NCBI GenBank assembly: GCA_033856195.1
Contig: JAWVFL010000045.1
Span: 15,809 to 79,808, forward strand
Length of the DNA stretch: 64,000 nt
Direction: 5' to 3'
Source: VRUE01 sp033856195
Lineage (GTDB): Bacteria > Actinomycetota > Thermoleophilia > Solirubrobacterales > 70-9
Numbering within the stretch: position 1 is the stretch's first letter; every line of letters starts with the position of its first letter. The notes beneath the pieces were generated by a model. That model saw nothing but the letters and a program-made list of their open reading frames with translations, did not search any database and was not told the origin of the DNA. This document shows, one piece after another, positions 8,030-16,375 of this stretch. Both the position numbers and the translations under genes were made by a program.

Positions 8030-9562
8030 GTGCCAATCGACACGCGAAACTGTGTTTTGAGCGGGGTCGTCGCCGCGGGTCACCCACTTTCCGCCGAGGC
8101 CGGGGCGGAGGTTCTGCGCAACGGCGGCAACGCGGTCGATGCCGCGGTCGCCGCGGCGCTCGCCTCCTTTGCGGTCGAGAGCCCGCTCACTGGCTTCGGC
8201 GCCGGCGGCTTCATGATGGTCCACCGCGATGGCGAAACCGTGCTGCTCGACTTCTTTGTCGCGGCGCCGGGCCAGGACGGGGTCGAGCGGGGCGCCGAGC
8301 TGGTCCCCGTTCCGGTCCATTTCGATGCCGAGACGGTGCAGACGTTCTACATCGGCCCGGCCTCCTGCGGTGTCCCCGGGACGGCAGTCGGACTGGAGGC
8401 GGCGCTGCGGCGCTTCGGCACGATGCCGCTCGCGGCGCTGGCCGAGTCCGGCATCCACCTCGCCCGCGACGGCGCGCCCGTCAACGCCGAGCAGGCCTAC
8501 ATCCTCGACATCCTCGAACCGATCCACGCACGCCTGGAGGGGACGCGGGAGCTGTATGCGCCGGCCGGCCACACCCTGCGCGAGGGCGAGATCTTCCGCT
8601 TCGCGGAGCTGGCCGACGCGCTCGAACGATTCGGCGCCGAGGGCGCCGAGCCCTTCTGCCGTGGCGAAGTGGCGGCGGCGCTGAGCGACTACGTAATCGA
8701 GAACGGGGGCACTCTTGGCCGGGGCGACATCGCCAGCTACGCGCCGATCGAGCGCGAGCCGATCAGTGCCAGCTTTCGCGGCACTGAGGTGCTGACCAAC
8801 CCGCCACCCTCCTCTGGGGGCATCCTGATCGCCTACTGCCTTGGCTTGCTCGAGCGGCTCGGGGAGCGCAGCGGTCCCGAGCAGCTCGTCGCCGCGATGG
8901 GTGCTGCCAACGCCGCCCGCGGCGACGCGTTTGCCGAGGCGCTGTACGGCACGGGCCTCGAGGCGAGCCTGCTCGATCCCACGGCTCTCGACGCTGCTGC
9001 CGGCGACCTGCTCGGCTCTACGACCCACATCTCGGTCCTGGACAAGGACGGAATGTGCGCCAACGTGACCTGCTCGAACGGCTCGGGCTCCGGGGTGCTG
9101 GTGCCGGGCACCGGCGTGATCCTCAACAACATGCTCGGCGAGGAGGACCTCAACCCGCTTGGCTTCCACGCAATCGCCCCAGGGCGAAGGGTGCCGTCGA
9201 TGATGGCGCCGACGGTGGTGCTGCGCGACGGCGAGATCGAGCTGGGCCTTGGCAGCGCCGGCTCGAACCGCATCCGCTCGGCGATCCTGCAGACGATCGT
9301 GCGGGCGGTGGAGCAAGGGATGAGCGCCGGCGACGCCGTGCGCGCGCCGCGGCTGCACTTCGAGCAGGGAGTCGTCCAGGCCGAGCCGGGAATTGACGAG
9401 GAGGCGCTGGCGCGGATCGAGGCCCGCGGCGTGCCGGTCCTGCGCCGGCCAGCGATCAACCTCTTCTTCGGCGGCACCCAGGCCGTCGTTCGCGAGCGGG
9501 GCACCGGCGCGCTGAGCGGCGGCGGCGATCCGCGCCGTGGCGGTAGCGTGGCGGCCGCATGA
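8030..9562 (+). CDS. ggt: Gamma-glutamyltransferase family protein
   Basis: The likely start is GTG at 8030, after ftsZ; earlier in-frame starts lie inside ftsZ. The protein has 510 residues and an N-terminal Ntn-hydrolase fold (AAGHPLSAEAG, GGNAVDAAVAAALA). The self-cleavage and catalytic site is GS-T331-T-H-I-S, where Thr331 becomes the nucleophile of the small subunit, as in E. coli GGT (TTHYS). GGT cleaves gamma-glutamyl bonds of glutathione or related compounds. No signal peptide is visible, so it may act in the cytosol and on a non-glutathione substrate; actinobacteria usually use mycothiol. It ends in an ATGA overlap with the adenylate cyclase gene. Confidence 0.88.
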   Translation: MPIDTRNCVLSGVVAAGHPLSAEAGAEVLRNGGNAVDAAVAAALASFAVESPLTGFGAGGFMMVHRDGETVLLDFFVAAPGQDGVERGAELVPVPVHFDAETVQTFYIGPASCGVPGTAVGLEAALRRFGTMPLAALAESGIHLARDGAPVNAEQAYILDILEPIHARLEGTRELYAPAGHTLREGEIFRFAELADALERFGAEGAEPFCRGEVAAALSDYVIENGGTLGRGDIASYAPIEREPISASFRGTEVLTNPPPSSGGILIAYCLGLLERLGERSGPEQLVAAMGAANAARGDAFAEALYGTGLEASLLDPTALDAAAGDLLGSTTHISVLDKDGMCANVTCSNGSGSGVLVPGTGVILNNMLGEEDLNPLGFHAIAPGRRVPSMMAPTVVLRDGEIELGLGSAGSNRIRSAILQTIVRAVEQGMSAGDAVRAPRLHFEQGVVQAEPGIDEEALARIEARGVPVLRRPAINLFFGGTQAVVRERGTGALSGGGDPRRGGSVAAA

Positions 9563-10671
9563 TCGACTTTGAAGCCGAGGGGCTGCTCGACGGGCTCGAG
9601 GGCGATGCCCGCCGAGACCGCCTCGCGCTGCTCGAGCAGCTGGCCGGGGAAGGGGTGCCGCTGGAAGAGCTGCGCCAAGCGGTCGCGGCCGGCCGCCTCA
9701 CCCTGTTGCCGGTCGAGCGCGGTCTCGCCGGAGACGGTCCCCGCTACACCCCCCGCGAGATCGCCGAGATCTCCGGCGGGAACCTCGACCTGCTGCAGCG
9801 AGCCAGCGCCGCCCTCGGCATTCCCTATCCAGACCCCGACGAGCGTTCCCTCAACGAGGCCGACCTCGAAGCCGCCCGCCGCGTCAAGGCCTTCCTCGAT
9901 GCCGGCCTGCCCGAGGACGGCATCGTCCAGGTGGCGCGAACGATCGGCATGGGGACGGCCCGCATCGCCGAGGCCAACCGCGAGCTGACCGTGCGCACGC
10001 TGATGCAGCCGGGGGACACCGAGCGCGACCTCGCCCTGCGCTTCGCGGCCGCGGCCGAGCACATGCTGCCCATCTTCGAGCCGACCCTTCTCTACGCGGC
10101 CCGCGCGCATCTGCTCGAGCAGATTCGTCGCGACGTGATCGGCACCGCCGACCTCGCCTCCGGAGAGCTGGGCGCGACAAGCGAGATCTCGGTCTGCTTC
10201 GCCGACCTGGTCGGCTTCACCAAGCTCGGCGAGGAGATCGCCCCGGAAGAGCTCGGCCTCGTCGCCGGCCGCCTCGAGGAGATGGCCACCGCGGTCGCCG
10301 AGCCGCCGGTAAGGCTGGTGAAGACGATCGGGGACGCGGCGATGCTGGTCTCGAGCGAGGCGGAAGCGATGACCGAAGCCGCGTTGCGCTTGGTCGAGGC
10401 CTCCGACGAGGAGGGCGAGGAGTTCCCGCGTCTGCGCGCGGGGCTTGCTCGCGGCCTCGCGGTTGCCCAGACCGGTGACTACTACGGGCCACCGGTCAAC
10501 CTGGCCAGCCGGATCACCGGCGTCGCCAAGCCTGGCAGCGTCCTTGCCGACACCGAGACGAAGAAGGCTGCCGCGGACGCCTTCGAGTACTCCTATGCCG
10601 GCGAGCGCCGCCTCAAGGGATTCGACTCCCGGGTCAAGCTCTACCGCGTGCGTCGCGGCGAGCACCCCTAA
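9559..10671 (+). CDS. Class III adenylate cyclase with N-terminal autoinhibitory-type domain
   Basis: A 370-residue protein. Residues 1-190 are helical and resemble the adenylate cyclase regulatory domain of mycobacterial Rv1264/Rv2212, which senses pH. Residues 208-365 are the catalytic domain: metal Asp216 in CFADLVGF, adenine-specifying Lys255 in RLVKTIGD, second metal Asp259 in GDAAMLV, and the Asp / Asn / Arg transition-state set in GDYYGPPVNLASRITG. All catalytic residues I can check are present, so it should make cAMP from ATP as a homodimer. The ATG overlaps the ggt stop (ATGA), giving translational coupling. Nothing in the sequence shows what it senses. Confidence 0.92.
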   Translation: MIDFEAEGLLDGLEGDARRDRLALLEQLAGEGVPLEELRQAVAAGRLTLLPVERGLAGDGPRYTPREIAEISGGNLDLLQRASAALGIPYPDPDERSLNEADLEAARRVKAFLDAGLPEDGIVQVARTIGMGTARIAEANRELTVRTLMQPGDTERDLALRFAAAAEHMLPIFEPTLLYAARAHLLEQIRRDVIGTADLASGELGATSEISVCFADLVGFTKLGEEIAPEELGLVAGRLEEMATAVAEPPVRLVKTIGDAAMLVSSEAEAMTEAALRLVEASDEEGEEFPRLRAGLARGLAVAQTGDYYGPPVNLASRITGVAKPGSVLADTETKKAAADAFEYSYAGERRLKGFDSRVKLYRVRRGEHP

Positions 10672-10736
10672 TCCGGGGAAGAAAATCGGCGCTTTCTCGA
10701 GCTCGTTCACGTTGCCGAGCTACCGTTGCCGAGGAC

Positions 10737-10782
10737 TCGTTGAAGGGTCTTAGGGTCTATGACCCCCAAAACCCTTCAACGA
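10737..10782. terminator. Bidirectional terminator between convergent genes
   Basis: A perfect 12-base inverted repeat, TCGTTGAAGGGT (10737-10748) and ACCCTTCAACGA (10771-10782), holds an inner hairpin GGGTC-TAT-GACCC (10753-10765). It fills the space between the convergent adenylate cyclase and methyltransferase stops. There is no long T-run on either side. Confidence 0.7.
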
Positions 10783-10785
10783 ACT

Positions 10786-11700
10786 CTAGGCCGGCTTGTG
10801 GCCGGAGACGAGCAGGTTGTAGAAGAGCTCGGCGGGGAGGTGCGGCTCGAGCAGCCGCGAGTCGACCTTCTGCAGGGCCATGTAGCTGTTGAAGGCGAAG
10901 CGGCGCCAGCCCCAGGAGATCGACTCGGGTTCGGCGCTCGACTCCACCGTCCGCAGGCCCCAACCCCAGGCGTTGGCGAGCAGCTCCTCGCCGCCGACGT
11001 GGCGGTCCTCGAAACCGGCTTCGCGCAGCAGGCGCCGCAGGTCGGCGGGGGCGAAGGCGTGGACATCGACCTCGCCCTCGAGTGCGTGGCCGTCGGATTG
11101 CGCCATCTCGGCGGTGGCGCGCGGTTGCGCACCAACCACTCGTCGCCAGGCCGGGGCGGCGAGCAGGCCGGCTTGCTTGGGCAGGGCAGCCAGGCGGTCG
11201 CCGTAGCGCGAAGGCTCGCCGGCGAAGGCGATCGCTCCGCCAGGTCGCAGCACGCGCAGGAATTCGGCGAAGGCCTTGTCGAGGTCGGGGATGTGGTGGA
11301 GGACCGCGTGGCCGAAGACGAGGTCGAAGCTTTCGTCCTCGAAGGGCAGGACCTCGGCCTCGGTCTGGACCGTCTCGACCTCGAGCCCCAGTCCTGTGGC
11401 GGTATTCGCCAGCCGCTTCAGCATCCCCGGCGAGATGTCGGTGGCGGTGAGCCGCTCGATCGCGCCGAGCTGGAGAAGGTTGAGCGAGAAGTAGCCGGTG
11501 CCGGAGCCGATCTCGAGCCCGTCTCCAAAGCTGGCGCCGCCACCGCCCAGCGCCTTGACCAGCTTCTGTCGCACCTGCTCCTGGCCGGTCGCGCCGAAGT
11601 CGATGCCCCACTTGGCGTCGTACTCCTCAGCGGCGGCGTCGTGGTAGCGCGTGTTGGCGTCCTTGATGTGCTCCGGCGTCGCTGTGGGGGAGGCGGGCAT
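10786..11700 (-). CDS. SAM-dependent methyltransferase (class I)
   Basis: A 304-residue class I methyltransferase. Motif I is GLEIGSGTGYFSLNLL near residue 60, the acidic motif II is TATDISP, and there is a typical FGHAVLHHIPDLDKAFAEFLRVLRPGG block. The C-terminal ~120 residues form an extra helical domain rich in Trp and Phe that probably shapes the substrate pocket. It is transcribed divergently from the methyltransferase / GH57 / GT4 operon and could act in the same pathway, as a second methyltransferase does in the mycobacterial MGLP locus (Rv3037c as I recall). The substrate is unknown. Confidence 0.85.
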   Translation of the reverse strand: MPASPTATPEHIKDANTRYHDAAAEEYDAKWGIDFGATGQEQVRQKLVKALGGGGASFGDGLEIGSGTGYFSLNLLQLGAIERLTATDISPGMLKRLANTATGLGLEVETVQTEAEVLPFEDESFDLVFGHAVLHHIPDLDKAFAEFLRVLRPGGAIAFAGEPSRYGDRLAALPKQAGLLAAPAWRRVVGAQPRATAEMAQSDGHALEGEVDVHAFAPADLRRLLREAGFEDRHVGGEELLANAWGWGLRTVESSAEPESISWGWRRFAFNSYMALQKVDSRLLEPHLPAELFYNLLVSGHKPA

Positions 11701-11752
11701 GGCGCGGAACTCTACGTGGATTGGCGTAACGCACGGGGTGCTGGCCGCTCAA

Positions 11753-11758
11753 TACGGT
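11753..11758 (+). promoter_or_regulatory. -10 box (TACGGT) of a leaderless promoter
   Basis: TACGGT ends 8 nt before the GTG at 11767, so transcription would begin at or next to the start codon. There is no Shine-Dalgarno sequence. Confidence 0.4.
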
Positions 11759-11766
11759 CCCTCCCC

Positions 11767-12531
11767 GTGGCTCGCGAGTACGTCCAGCTGAACCAGCCCG
11801 AAGGGGTGCCGCCGCTGCCGCTAACCGGCGAGCGAACGCTGCCGGACCTGCCCGAGGAGAACTACTGGTACCGCCGTCACCTCGTCGTCTACGAGTGGAT
11901 CGCGGCGCGCGTCGGCGGCAGGCGCGTCGTCGACATGGCTTGCGGCGAGGGCTATGGCTCAGACGTGCTCGCCAGCTCGGCCGCCGCCGCGGTCGGGGTC
12001 GACGCCAATCCCGAAGCGCACGAGCACGCCCGCCTGCGCTACGTGCGGCCGAACCTGCGCTTCGAGCGCGACCTGGTCGAGTCTTTCGCCGAGCCCTGCG
12101 ACGCCGTCGTCTTCCTGCAGACGATCGAGCACGTCCAGGACGCCGGCGCGATCTTCGACCACTTCCGCTCGATGCTGTCTCCTGGCGGCGTCGCTTACGT
12201 CTCCACGCCAAACCTGCTCACGCTCGCCCCTCCCGGCGCGGAGAAGTCCGACAACCCATGGCACGTGCACGAGTACAGGGCGGAGGAGTTCCGCGCCCTC
12301 TGCGAGGGTCACTTCCCCCGCGTCGAGATGCTCGGTCTCTTCCACGCTCGCAAGCTGCGCGCGCACGAGCTGGCGCTGAGGCTCGGCTGGGACCGGGTCC
12401 ATAAGGCGTTGCGCCTGACCGGCCCCTTCTATGACCGCTTCACGCCGGCGATCGCCGCCTCCGACTTCAAGCTGGAGCACGGCGATCTCGATCGCGCGCT
12501 CGACTTTCTCGCCGTCTGCCATGCCCCCTGA
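11767..12531 (+). CDS. SAM-dependent methyltransferase, Rv3030-like (MGLP 6-O-methyltransferase candidate)
   Basis: Start chosen at GTG 11767, because residues from there on (VAREYVQLNQP...) carry the conserved protein while upstream in-frame sequence is antisense to the divergent gene. It has 254 residues. A PLTGERTLPDLPEENYWYRRH block precedes motif I (VVDMACGEGYGSDVLA), then VGVDANPEAHEHAR and FLQTIEHVQD. Gene order (methyltransferase, GH57, GT4, all overlapping) matches my memory of M. tuberculosis Rv3030-Rv3031-Rv3032, where Rv3030 methylates glucose units of methylglucose lipopolysaccharide. By that analogy it would O-methylate a cytosolic alpha-glucan. The family is sure, the substrate is inference. 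Confidence 0.85.
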   Translation: MAREYVQLNQPEGVPPLPLTGERTLPDLPEENYWYRRHLVVYEWIAARVGGRRVVDMACGEGYGSDVLASSAAAAVGVDANPEAHEHARLRYVRPNLRFERDLVESFAEPCDAVVFLQTIEHVQDAGAIFDHFRSMLSPGGVAYVSTPNLLTLAPPGAEKSDNPWHVHEYRAEEFRALCEGHFPRVEMLGLFHARKLRAHELALRLGWDRVHKALRLTGPFYDRFTPAIAASDFKLEHGDLDRALDFLAVCHAP

Positions 12532-13936
12532 GGAGAGCGCCGGCGACCTCGCCATCGTCCTGCACTCCCACATGCCCTACGTCGAGGGCTTTGGGACCTA
12601 TCCGTTCGGCGAGGAGTGGCTGTTCGACGCGGTGATCCGCTCCTACCTGCCCGTGCTCGAGGTGGCCGAGCGGCTGACGATGACGGTGACCCCGGTCCTC
12701 GCCGACCAGCTCGAGGACGCGGGGGTGAGGGAGCGCCTGCGGCGCTTCCTGGTCGATTGGCGGATCGCGGCGGCCGAGGCGGACCGCGACGAGGTCGACG
12801 CCGAATGCCGCGCGGCCTGCGAAGCCGAGGAGGCGCGCTATCGGCATTCCCTGGCGTTGCTCGACGCGCACGGCGGCGATCCCCTGCGCCCCTTCCAGGA
12901 GGCGGCGGCGGAGGGCCGGATAGCCTTGGCGACCTCGGCCGCCACCCACGCGGTGCTGCCGCTCGTCGCGACGCGGAAGGGCCTGCGGCTGCAGCTCGAC
13001 GCCGGCGTCCGCTCGCACCGGCGACGGTTCGGCTGGGACGGCGGCTTCTGGCTGCCGGAGTGCGGTTATGAGCCGGGATTGGAGTGGCGCCTGGCCGAGG
13101 AGGGAGTGCGCTGGTTCTTCGTCGACCAGAGCAGGCACGACGAGGAGCCGCTGGCGGCGCTGGCACCGATCGCCACGGAGGCCGGGCCGGTGGCGCTACC
13201 GATCGACTGGGAGGCGATCCAGTGGCTCTGGTCGCTGCGGGGGTATCCCTCCGATCCGGCCCACGCCCAGTTCGCCGGCGAGTCCCTGCGGGGCGTGCGG
13301 ATCTGGAAGGTCGGCGGCGGTGGCTATGACCCGGCCGCGGCCGAAGCGGCCGCGCGCCGGCAGGCCGGGGAGTTCCTCGCCGCTACGGCCGAGCGGCTGC
13401 GCGAGTACAGCTCGGCGGCGGGTCGCCGTGGCCTGCTCGTCTTCGCGATCGACACCGAGCTGCTCGGCCACTGGTGGTCGGAGGGCGCGCTCTGGTTGCG
13501 AGAGGTCTTGGCCAGGGCCGAGAGCGCCGGGGTGCGCCTGCTCACGGTGCCGGAGGCTCTGGCCGAGCACCCGCCGGTCGAGCGCCCGCTTCAGGCGTCC
13601 ACCTGGGGTGAGGAAAAGGACCTCAGCACCTGGGACTCGCCGGCGGTCGCCGATCTCGCCTGGGGAGCGCGGCGGTTGGAGCTTCGTCTGCTGCGAGCGC
13701 TCTCAGGCGGATTGCGCGGCGATGCCGCGGAACGCGCCGCCCGCGAGCTGCTTGCGACCCAATCGAGCGATTGGGCCTTCCTCGACCAGCGGGGCCAGGC
13801 GGGCGACTACGCGTACTGGCGCGCGATTTCGCACTCCCAAGCGGCCCTGGAGGCCATAGACTCTCCGGCCATCGCCGACCCGCGCATGCGCGCACTAGCC
13901 CCTGATCTGAGCCTCTCGCCGCTGCTGCAGCCGTGA
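12521..13936 (+). CDS. Glycoside hydrolase family 57 protein, alpha-glucan branching enzyme type
   Basis: The ATG at 12521 overlaps the methyltransferase end by 11 nt. The 471-residue protein has the GH57 regions in order: VLHSHMPYV near residue 15, the nucleophile region GFWLPE(180)CGYEPGL, and the acid/base region LVFAID(311)TELLGHWW, followed by a helical DUF1957-type C-terminal domain. Both catalytic acids are present. GH57 branching enzymes cut alpha-1,4-glucan and form alpha-1,6 branches in the cytosol. Being between a methyltransferase and a GT4 synthase, it probably shapes a glycogen-like or methylated glucan, as Rv3031 does. An amylase-type activity cannot be excluded. Confidence 0.88.
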   Translation: MPPEESAGDLAIVLHSHMPYVEGFGTYPFGEEWLFDAVIRSYLPVLEVAERLTMTVTPVLADQLEDAGVRERLRRFLVDWRIAAAEADRDEVDAECRAACEAEEARYRHSLALLDAHGGDPLRPFQEAAAEGRIALATSAATHAVLPLVATRKGLRLQLDAGVRSHRRRFGWDGGFWLPECGYEPGLEWRLAEEGVRWFFVDQSRHDEEPLAALAPIATEAGPVALPIDWEAIQWLWSLRGYPSDPAHAQFAGESLRGVRIWKVGGGGYDPAAAEAAARRQAGEFLAATAERLREYSSAAGRRGLLVFAIDTELLGHWWSEGALWLREVLARAESAGVRLLTVPEALAEHPPVERPLQASTWGEEKDLSTWDSPAVADLAWGARRLELRLLRALSGGLRGDAAERAARELLATQSSDWAFLDQRGQAGDYAYWRAISHSQAALEAIDSPAIADPRMRALAPDLSLSPLLQP

Positions 13937-15126
13937 CTCGCGTCCTCATCCTCTCCTGGGAGTACCCGCCCCTGATCGAGGGGGGTCTCGCCCGGCACGT
14001 GCGCAAGCTCTCCGAGGCGCTGGTCGATCGCGAGGTCGAGGTCCACGTCCTCACCCGCGGCGGCGAGGAGTCGCCGGCCGAGGAGCGGCGCGGGGGAGTG
14101 ACCATCCATCGCATCCGCGAGCCCAAGCGCCCCACCGACCTCGGCGAGTTCGTCGCCTGGGTCGAGCGGATGAACTCGGACATGCTCGCCGCCGGGGTCG
14201 AGCTCGGCGACCGCTATAGCTTCGACCTCGTCCACGGCCATGACTGGCTCGTCGCCAACGCCTGCGACCACCTCGCCAAACGCTTCGACGCGCCGCTGGT
14301 GACGACGATCCACGCGACCGAGCACGGTCGCCACCAGGGCTGGGTCGACAAGCACCCGCAGACCTACATCCACGGCGTCGAGCGCTGGATCACCAACCGC
14401 TCCAACCGCGTGATCGCCTGCTCCCACTACATGCGCGAGCAGATCGCCGACATCTTCGGCGTCGACGAGGGTCGCGTCTCGGTCATCCCCAACGGCATCG
14501 ACCCCGACGACCTGCAGCCGCAGGACCCCGACGAGCTGACCCGCCTGCGGTCCGAGTTCGCCGCTCCCGAGGAGAAGCTGGTCCTGCTGATCGGCCGGCT
14601 CGTCTACGAGAAGGGATTCCAGCTCGCCCTCGAGGCGATGCCGCGGCTGATCGAAGAGGTGCCCGGCACCCGCTTCCTGATCGCCGGCTCCGGCACCCAC
14701 GAGGCGGAGCTGCACAAGCAGGCCGAGGAGCTTGGGCTGATGGAGCACGGCACCTTCCTCGGCTGGATCGGCGACGACGTTCTGCACTCGCTATACAAGA
14801 TCGCCGATCTCACCGTGGTGCCATCGATCTATGAGCCCTTCGGCCTGGTCGCGCTGGAGGCGATGGCCTCCGGCTGCCCCTGCATCGTCGCCGACACCGG
14901 CGGCCTGCGCGAGGTCGTGCCCCACGAGGAGGCCGGCCTGCGCTTCCGCGCCCACGATCCCGAAGCGCTGGCGGAGGTCGCGCTCCGCGTCCTCTCCGAC
15001 GACGAGCTCGGCCGCAGCCTCGTCGCCGAAGCCTACGAGCACCTGCGTCGCTTCGACTGGGGCGACGTCGCCGAGCAGACCGCTGTCGTCTACGCCGATT
15101 TGGTCGGCGAGACGACCCGCGCCTAG
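13933..15126 (+). CDS. GT4 glycosyltransferase, Rv3032-like alpha-1,4-glucosyltransferase
   Basis: The GTG start overlaps the GH57 stop (GTGA). The 397-residue GT-B enzyme has a glycogen-synthase-like N-terminus (SWEYPPLIEGGLARHV), DLVHGHDW, TTIHATEHG, and the GT4 C-terminal nucleotide-sugar site (VVPSIYEPFGLVALEAMASGCP), including the E-x7-E motif. It would extend an alpha-1,4-glucan from an NDP-glucose. With GH57 and a methyltransferase in one overlapping operon, it is the polymerase of that pathway; in mycobacteria the homologue serves glycogen and MGLP synthesis. It ends with a 4-bp overlap with the convergent XRE gene. Confidence 0.9.
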   Translation: MTRVLILSWEYPPLIEGGLARHVRKLSEALVDREVEVHVLTRGGEESPAEERRGGVTIHRIREPKRPTDLGEFVAWVERMNSDMLAAGVELGDRYSFDLVHGHDWLVANACDHLAKRFDAPLVTTIHATEHGRHQGWVDKHPQTYIHGVERWITNRSNRVIACSHYMREQIADIFGVDEGRVSVIPNGIDPDDLQPQDPDELTRLRSEFAAPEEKLVLLIGRLVYEKGFQLALEAMPRLIEEVPGTRFLIAGSGTHEAELHKQAEELGLMEHGTFLGWIGDDVLHSLYKIADLTVVPSIYEPFGLVALEAMASGCPCIVADTGGLREVVPHEEAGLRFRAHDPEALAEVALRVLSDDELGRSLVAEAYEHLRRFDWGDVAEQTAVVYADLVGETTRA

Positions 15127-15404
15127 CCCCGCTGCGCTCCCTCGCCGGAGTCCCGCGGTTTGAACTTGCCGAGCCGAGTGCCGCCGGGCTCCCAGTCCAT
15201 GCCGACCAGCAACTCGTCGGCCGAGACTTCGAGCGAGCCGATCAGCTTGATTAGCGTGTCGACGCGAGCGATGCGCAGGCCGCGCTCGAGCTGACTGATC
15301 TCGGTGCGGTGCAGCGAGGCGCGGACGCTGAGCTCCTCCTGCGAGAGGTCGGCGCGCTTGCGACAGCGACTCAGGTTTTCCCCAAAGCGGGCAGCGATGT
15401 CCAT
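15123..15404 (-). CDS. XRE-family (Cro/C1-type HTH) regulator
   Basis: A 93-residue protein. Residues 8-65 form a helix-turn-helix of the XRE type (LSRCRKRADLSQEELSVRASLHR, then TEISQLERGLR). The remaining ~25 residues have no recognisable sensor. It probably binds as a dimer near its own promoter. It stands between the GT4 gene and a vapBC remnant; whether it belongs to the polysaccharide locus or to the lost toxin region is not clear. Confidence 0.88.
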   Translation of the reverse strand: MDIAARFGENLSRCRKRADLSQEELSVRASLHRTEISQLERGLRIARVDTLIKLIGSLEVSADELLVGMDWEPGGTRLGKFKPRDSGEGAQRG

Positions 15405-15534
15405 GGAAACGTATTGTCTTCCAGGGAGCGATCCACACCGTCCGCGCAGGAGGCTGCACCGCCGCAGGCCAGTCCACAGTTGCTCTCAGAGTGAAATGTA
15501 TCAGCTATCAGACAACACACTTCATTCTTGGTAA

Positions 15535-15680
15535 GGTTCTTGCGCGTCGGCGATCATTCTCGCTGAACGCGAAGAAGACCGGTGAAGCTCTATCTCGATT
15601 CGAGTGCTCTCGTAACGCGCTACGTCGAGGAGGCAGGAAGCCTTCAGGTGCGAACAGCGATAAGGGCTGCGGATCTAGGC
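15535..15680 (+). pseudogene. Remnant of a VapBC toxin-antitoxin pair
   Basis: After a TAA at 15532, one frame codes for GSCASAIILAEREEDR and then stops, which looks like the C-terminal tail of a ribbon-helix-helix or Phd-type antitoxin. Its TGA overlaps a GTG (GTGA at 15582-15585), which opens the frame VKLYLDSSALVTRYVEEAG followed by a VRTAIRAADL-like segment, the start of a PIN-domain VapC toxin with its first catalytic Asp. Similarity stops near 15680, where the acyltransferase gene begins. About three quarters of the toxin and most of the antitoxin are gone, so it is non-functional. Confidence 0.7.
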
Positions 15681-15686
15681 CGAGAT

Positions 15687-16346
15687 CTACTCTGCCGGCG
15701 GGGGCAGCGTGGTGTGCGCTTGCGGGTCGGGCTCGACCGGGTTGGGCCAGCGCAGCTCCTGCGGCTCCTCGCGCATGCGGATCACCCGGGCGGGGATGCC
15801 GGCGACGACGGCGTTGGCGGGGACGTCCTTGGTGACCACCGAGTGGGTGCCGACGATCGCGTTGTCGCCGACCCGCACGCCGCGCAGGATGCAGGCGCCG
15901 TAGCCGATCCAGACGTTGGAGCCGACCTCTACGTCGCGCTTGTAGATGCCCTGCTTGCGGATCGGGCGCTCGACTTCGACCACGCCATGGTCGAAGTCGA
16001 TGAACATCGCCCGGTCGGCGATCACGCACTGCTCGCCGATGCGCACATGCTTGTAAGCGGAGATCGTGCACTCCTGGCCCATCACCGTCTTGGCGCCGAT
16101 CTCCACTCGGCCCTCGTGGCAGCGGACCTTGGTCCCGTCGCCGAGCCAGACGAAGCGGCCGAAGTTGACCTCGGCACCGGGAGCGATCTGCAGTTCGAGT
16201 CCGCGGCCGAAGAAGACCAGGCCGTCCGTATGCCAGCGCCGGCCGGCAGCGGTGAGCAAGCGCCGCCGCAGGTAGCGGCCGAGCAGCCGCCCGTATTTCA
16301 GGTTCAGCATCCCGTTGCGGGCGAGGAAGCGGATGGTGCGAATCAC
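15687..16346 (-). CDS. Left-handed beta-helix (hexapeptide repeat) acyltransferase
   Basis: A 219-residue protein with hexapeptide-repeat rungs from about residue 50 (VEIGAKTVMGQECTI, VRIGEQCVIADRA) and a second block with VEVGSNVWIGYGACI and the terminal VGTHSVVTKDVPANAVVAGIPAR typical of maltose/galactoside O-acetyltransferases. The catalytic His would be in the FDHG region or in GTHSVV. It would transfer an acetyl or other short acyl group from a CoA donor to a sugar. In mycobacteria Rv3034c, a protein of this class, lies just after Rv3030-Rv3032, so acylation of the methylated glucan is a fair guess. The N-terminal 40 residues are basic and amphipathic. Confidence 0.87.
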   Translation of the reverse strand: MIRTIRFLARNGMLNLKYGRLLGRYLRRRLLTAAGRRWHTDGLVFFGRGLELQIAPGAEVNFGRFVWLGDGTKVRCHEGRVEIGAKTVMGQECTISAYKHVRIGEQCVIADRAMFIDFDHGVVEVERPIRKQGIYKRDVEVGSNVWIGYGACILRGVRVGDNAIVGTHSVVTKDVPANAVVAGIPARVIRMREEPQELRWPNPVEPDPQAHTTLPPPAE

Positions 16347-16360
16347 GGCGGCGGGGACTC

Positions 16361-16366
16361 TAGACT
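16361..16366 (+). promoter_or_regulatory. -10 box (TAGACT) before meaB
   Basis: TAGACT ends 9 nt before the meaB ATG at 16376, with no Shine-Dalgarno sequence between. This predicts a leaderless or near-leaderless mRNA. Confidence 0.45.
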
Positions 16367-16375
16367 CACCGGCTC

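Noticed and set aside
10759..11766. In-frame upstream extension of the Rv3030-like methyltransferase
   Set aside because: It is antisense to the divergent methyltransferase and holds no homologous sequence; the gene starts at GTG 11767.
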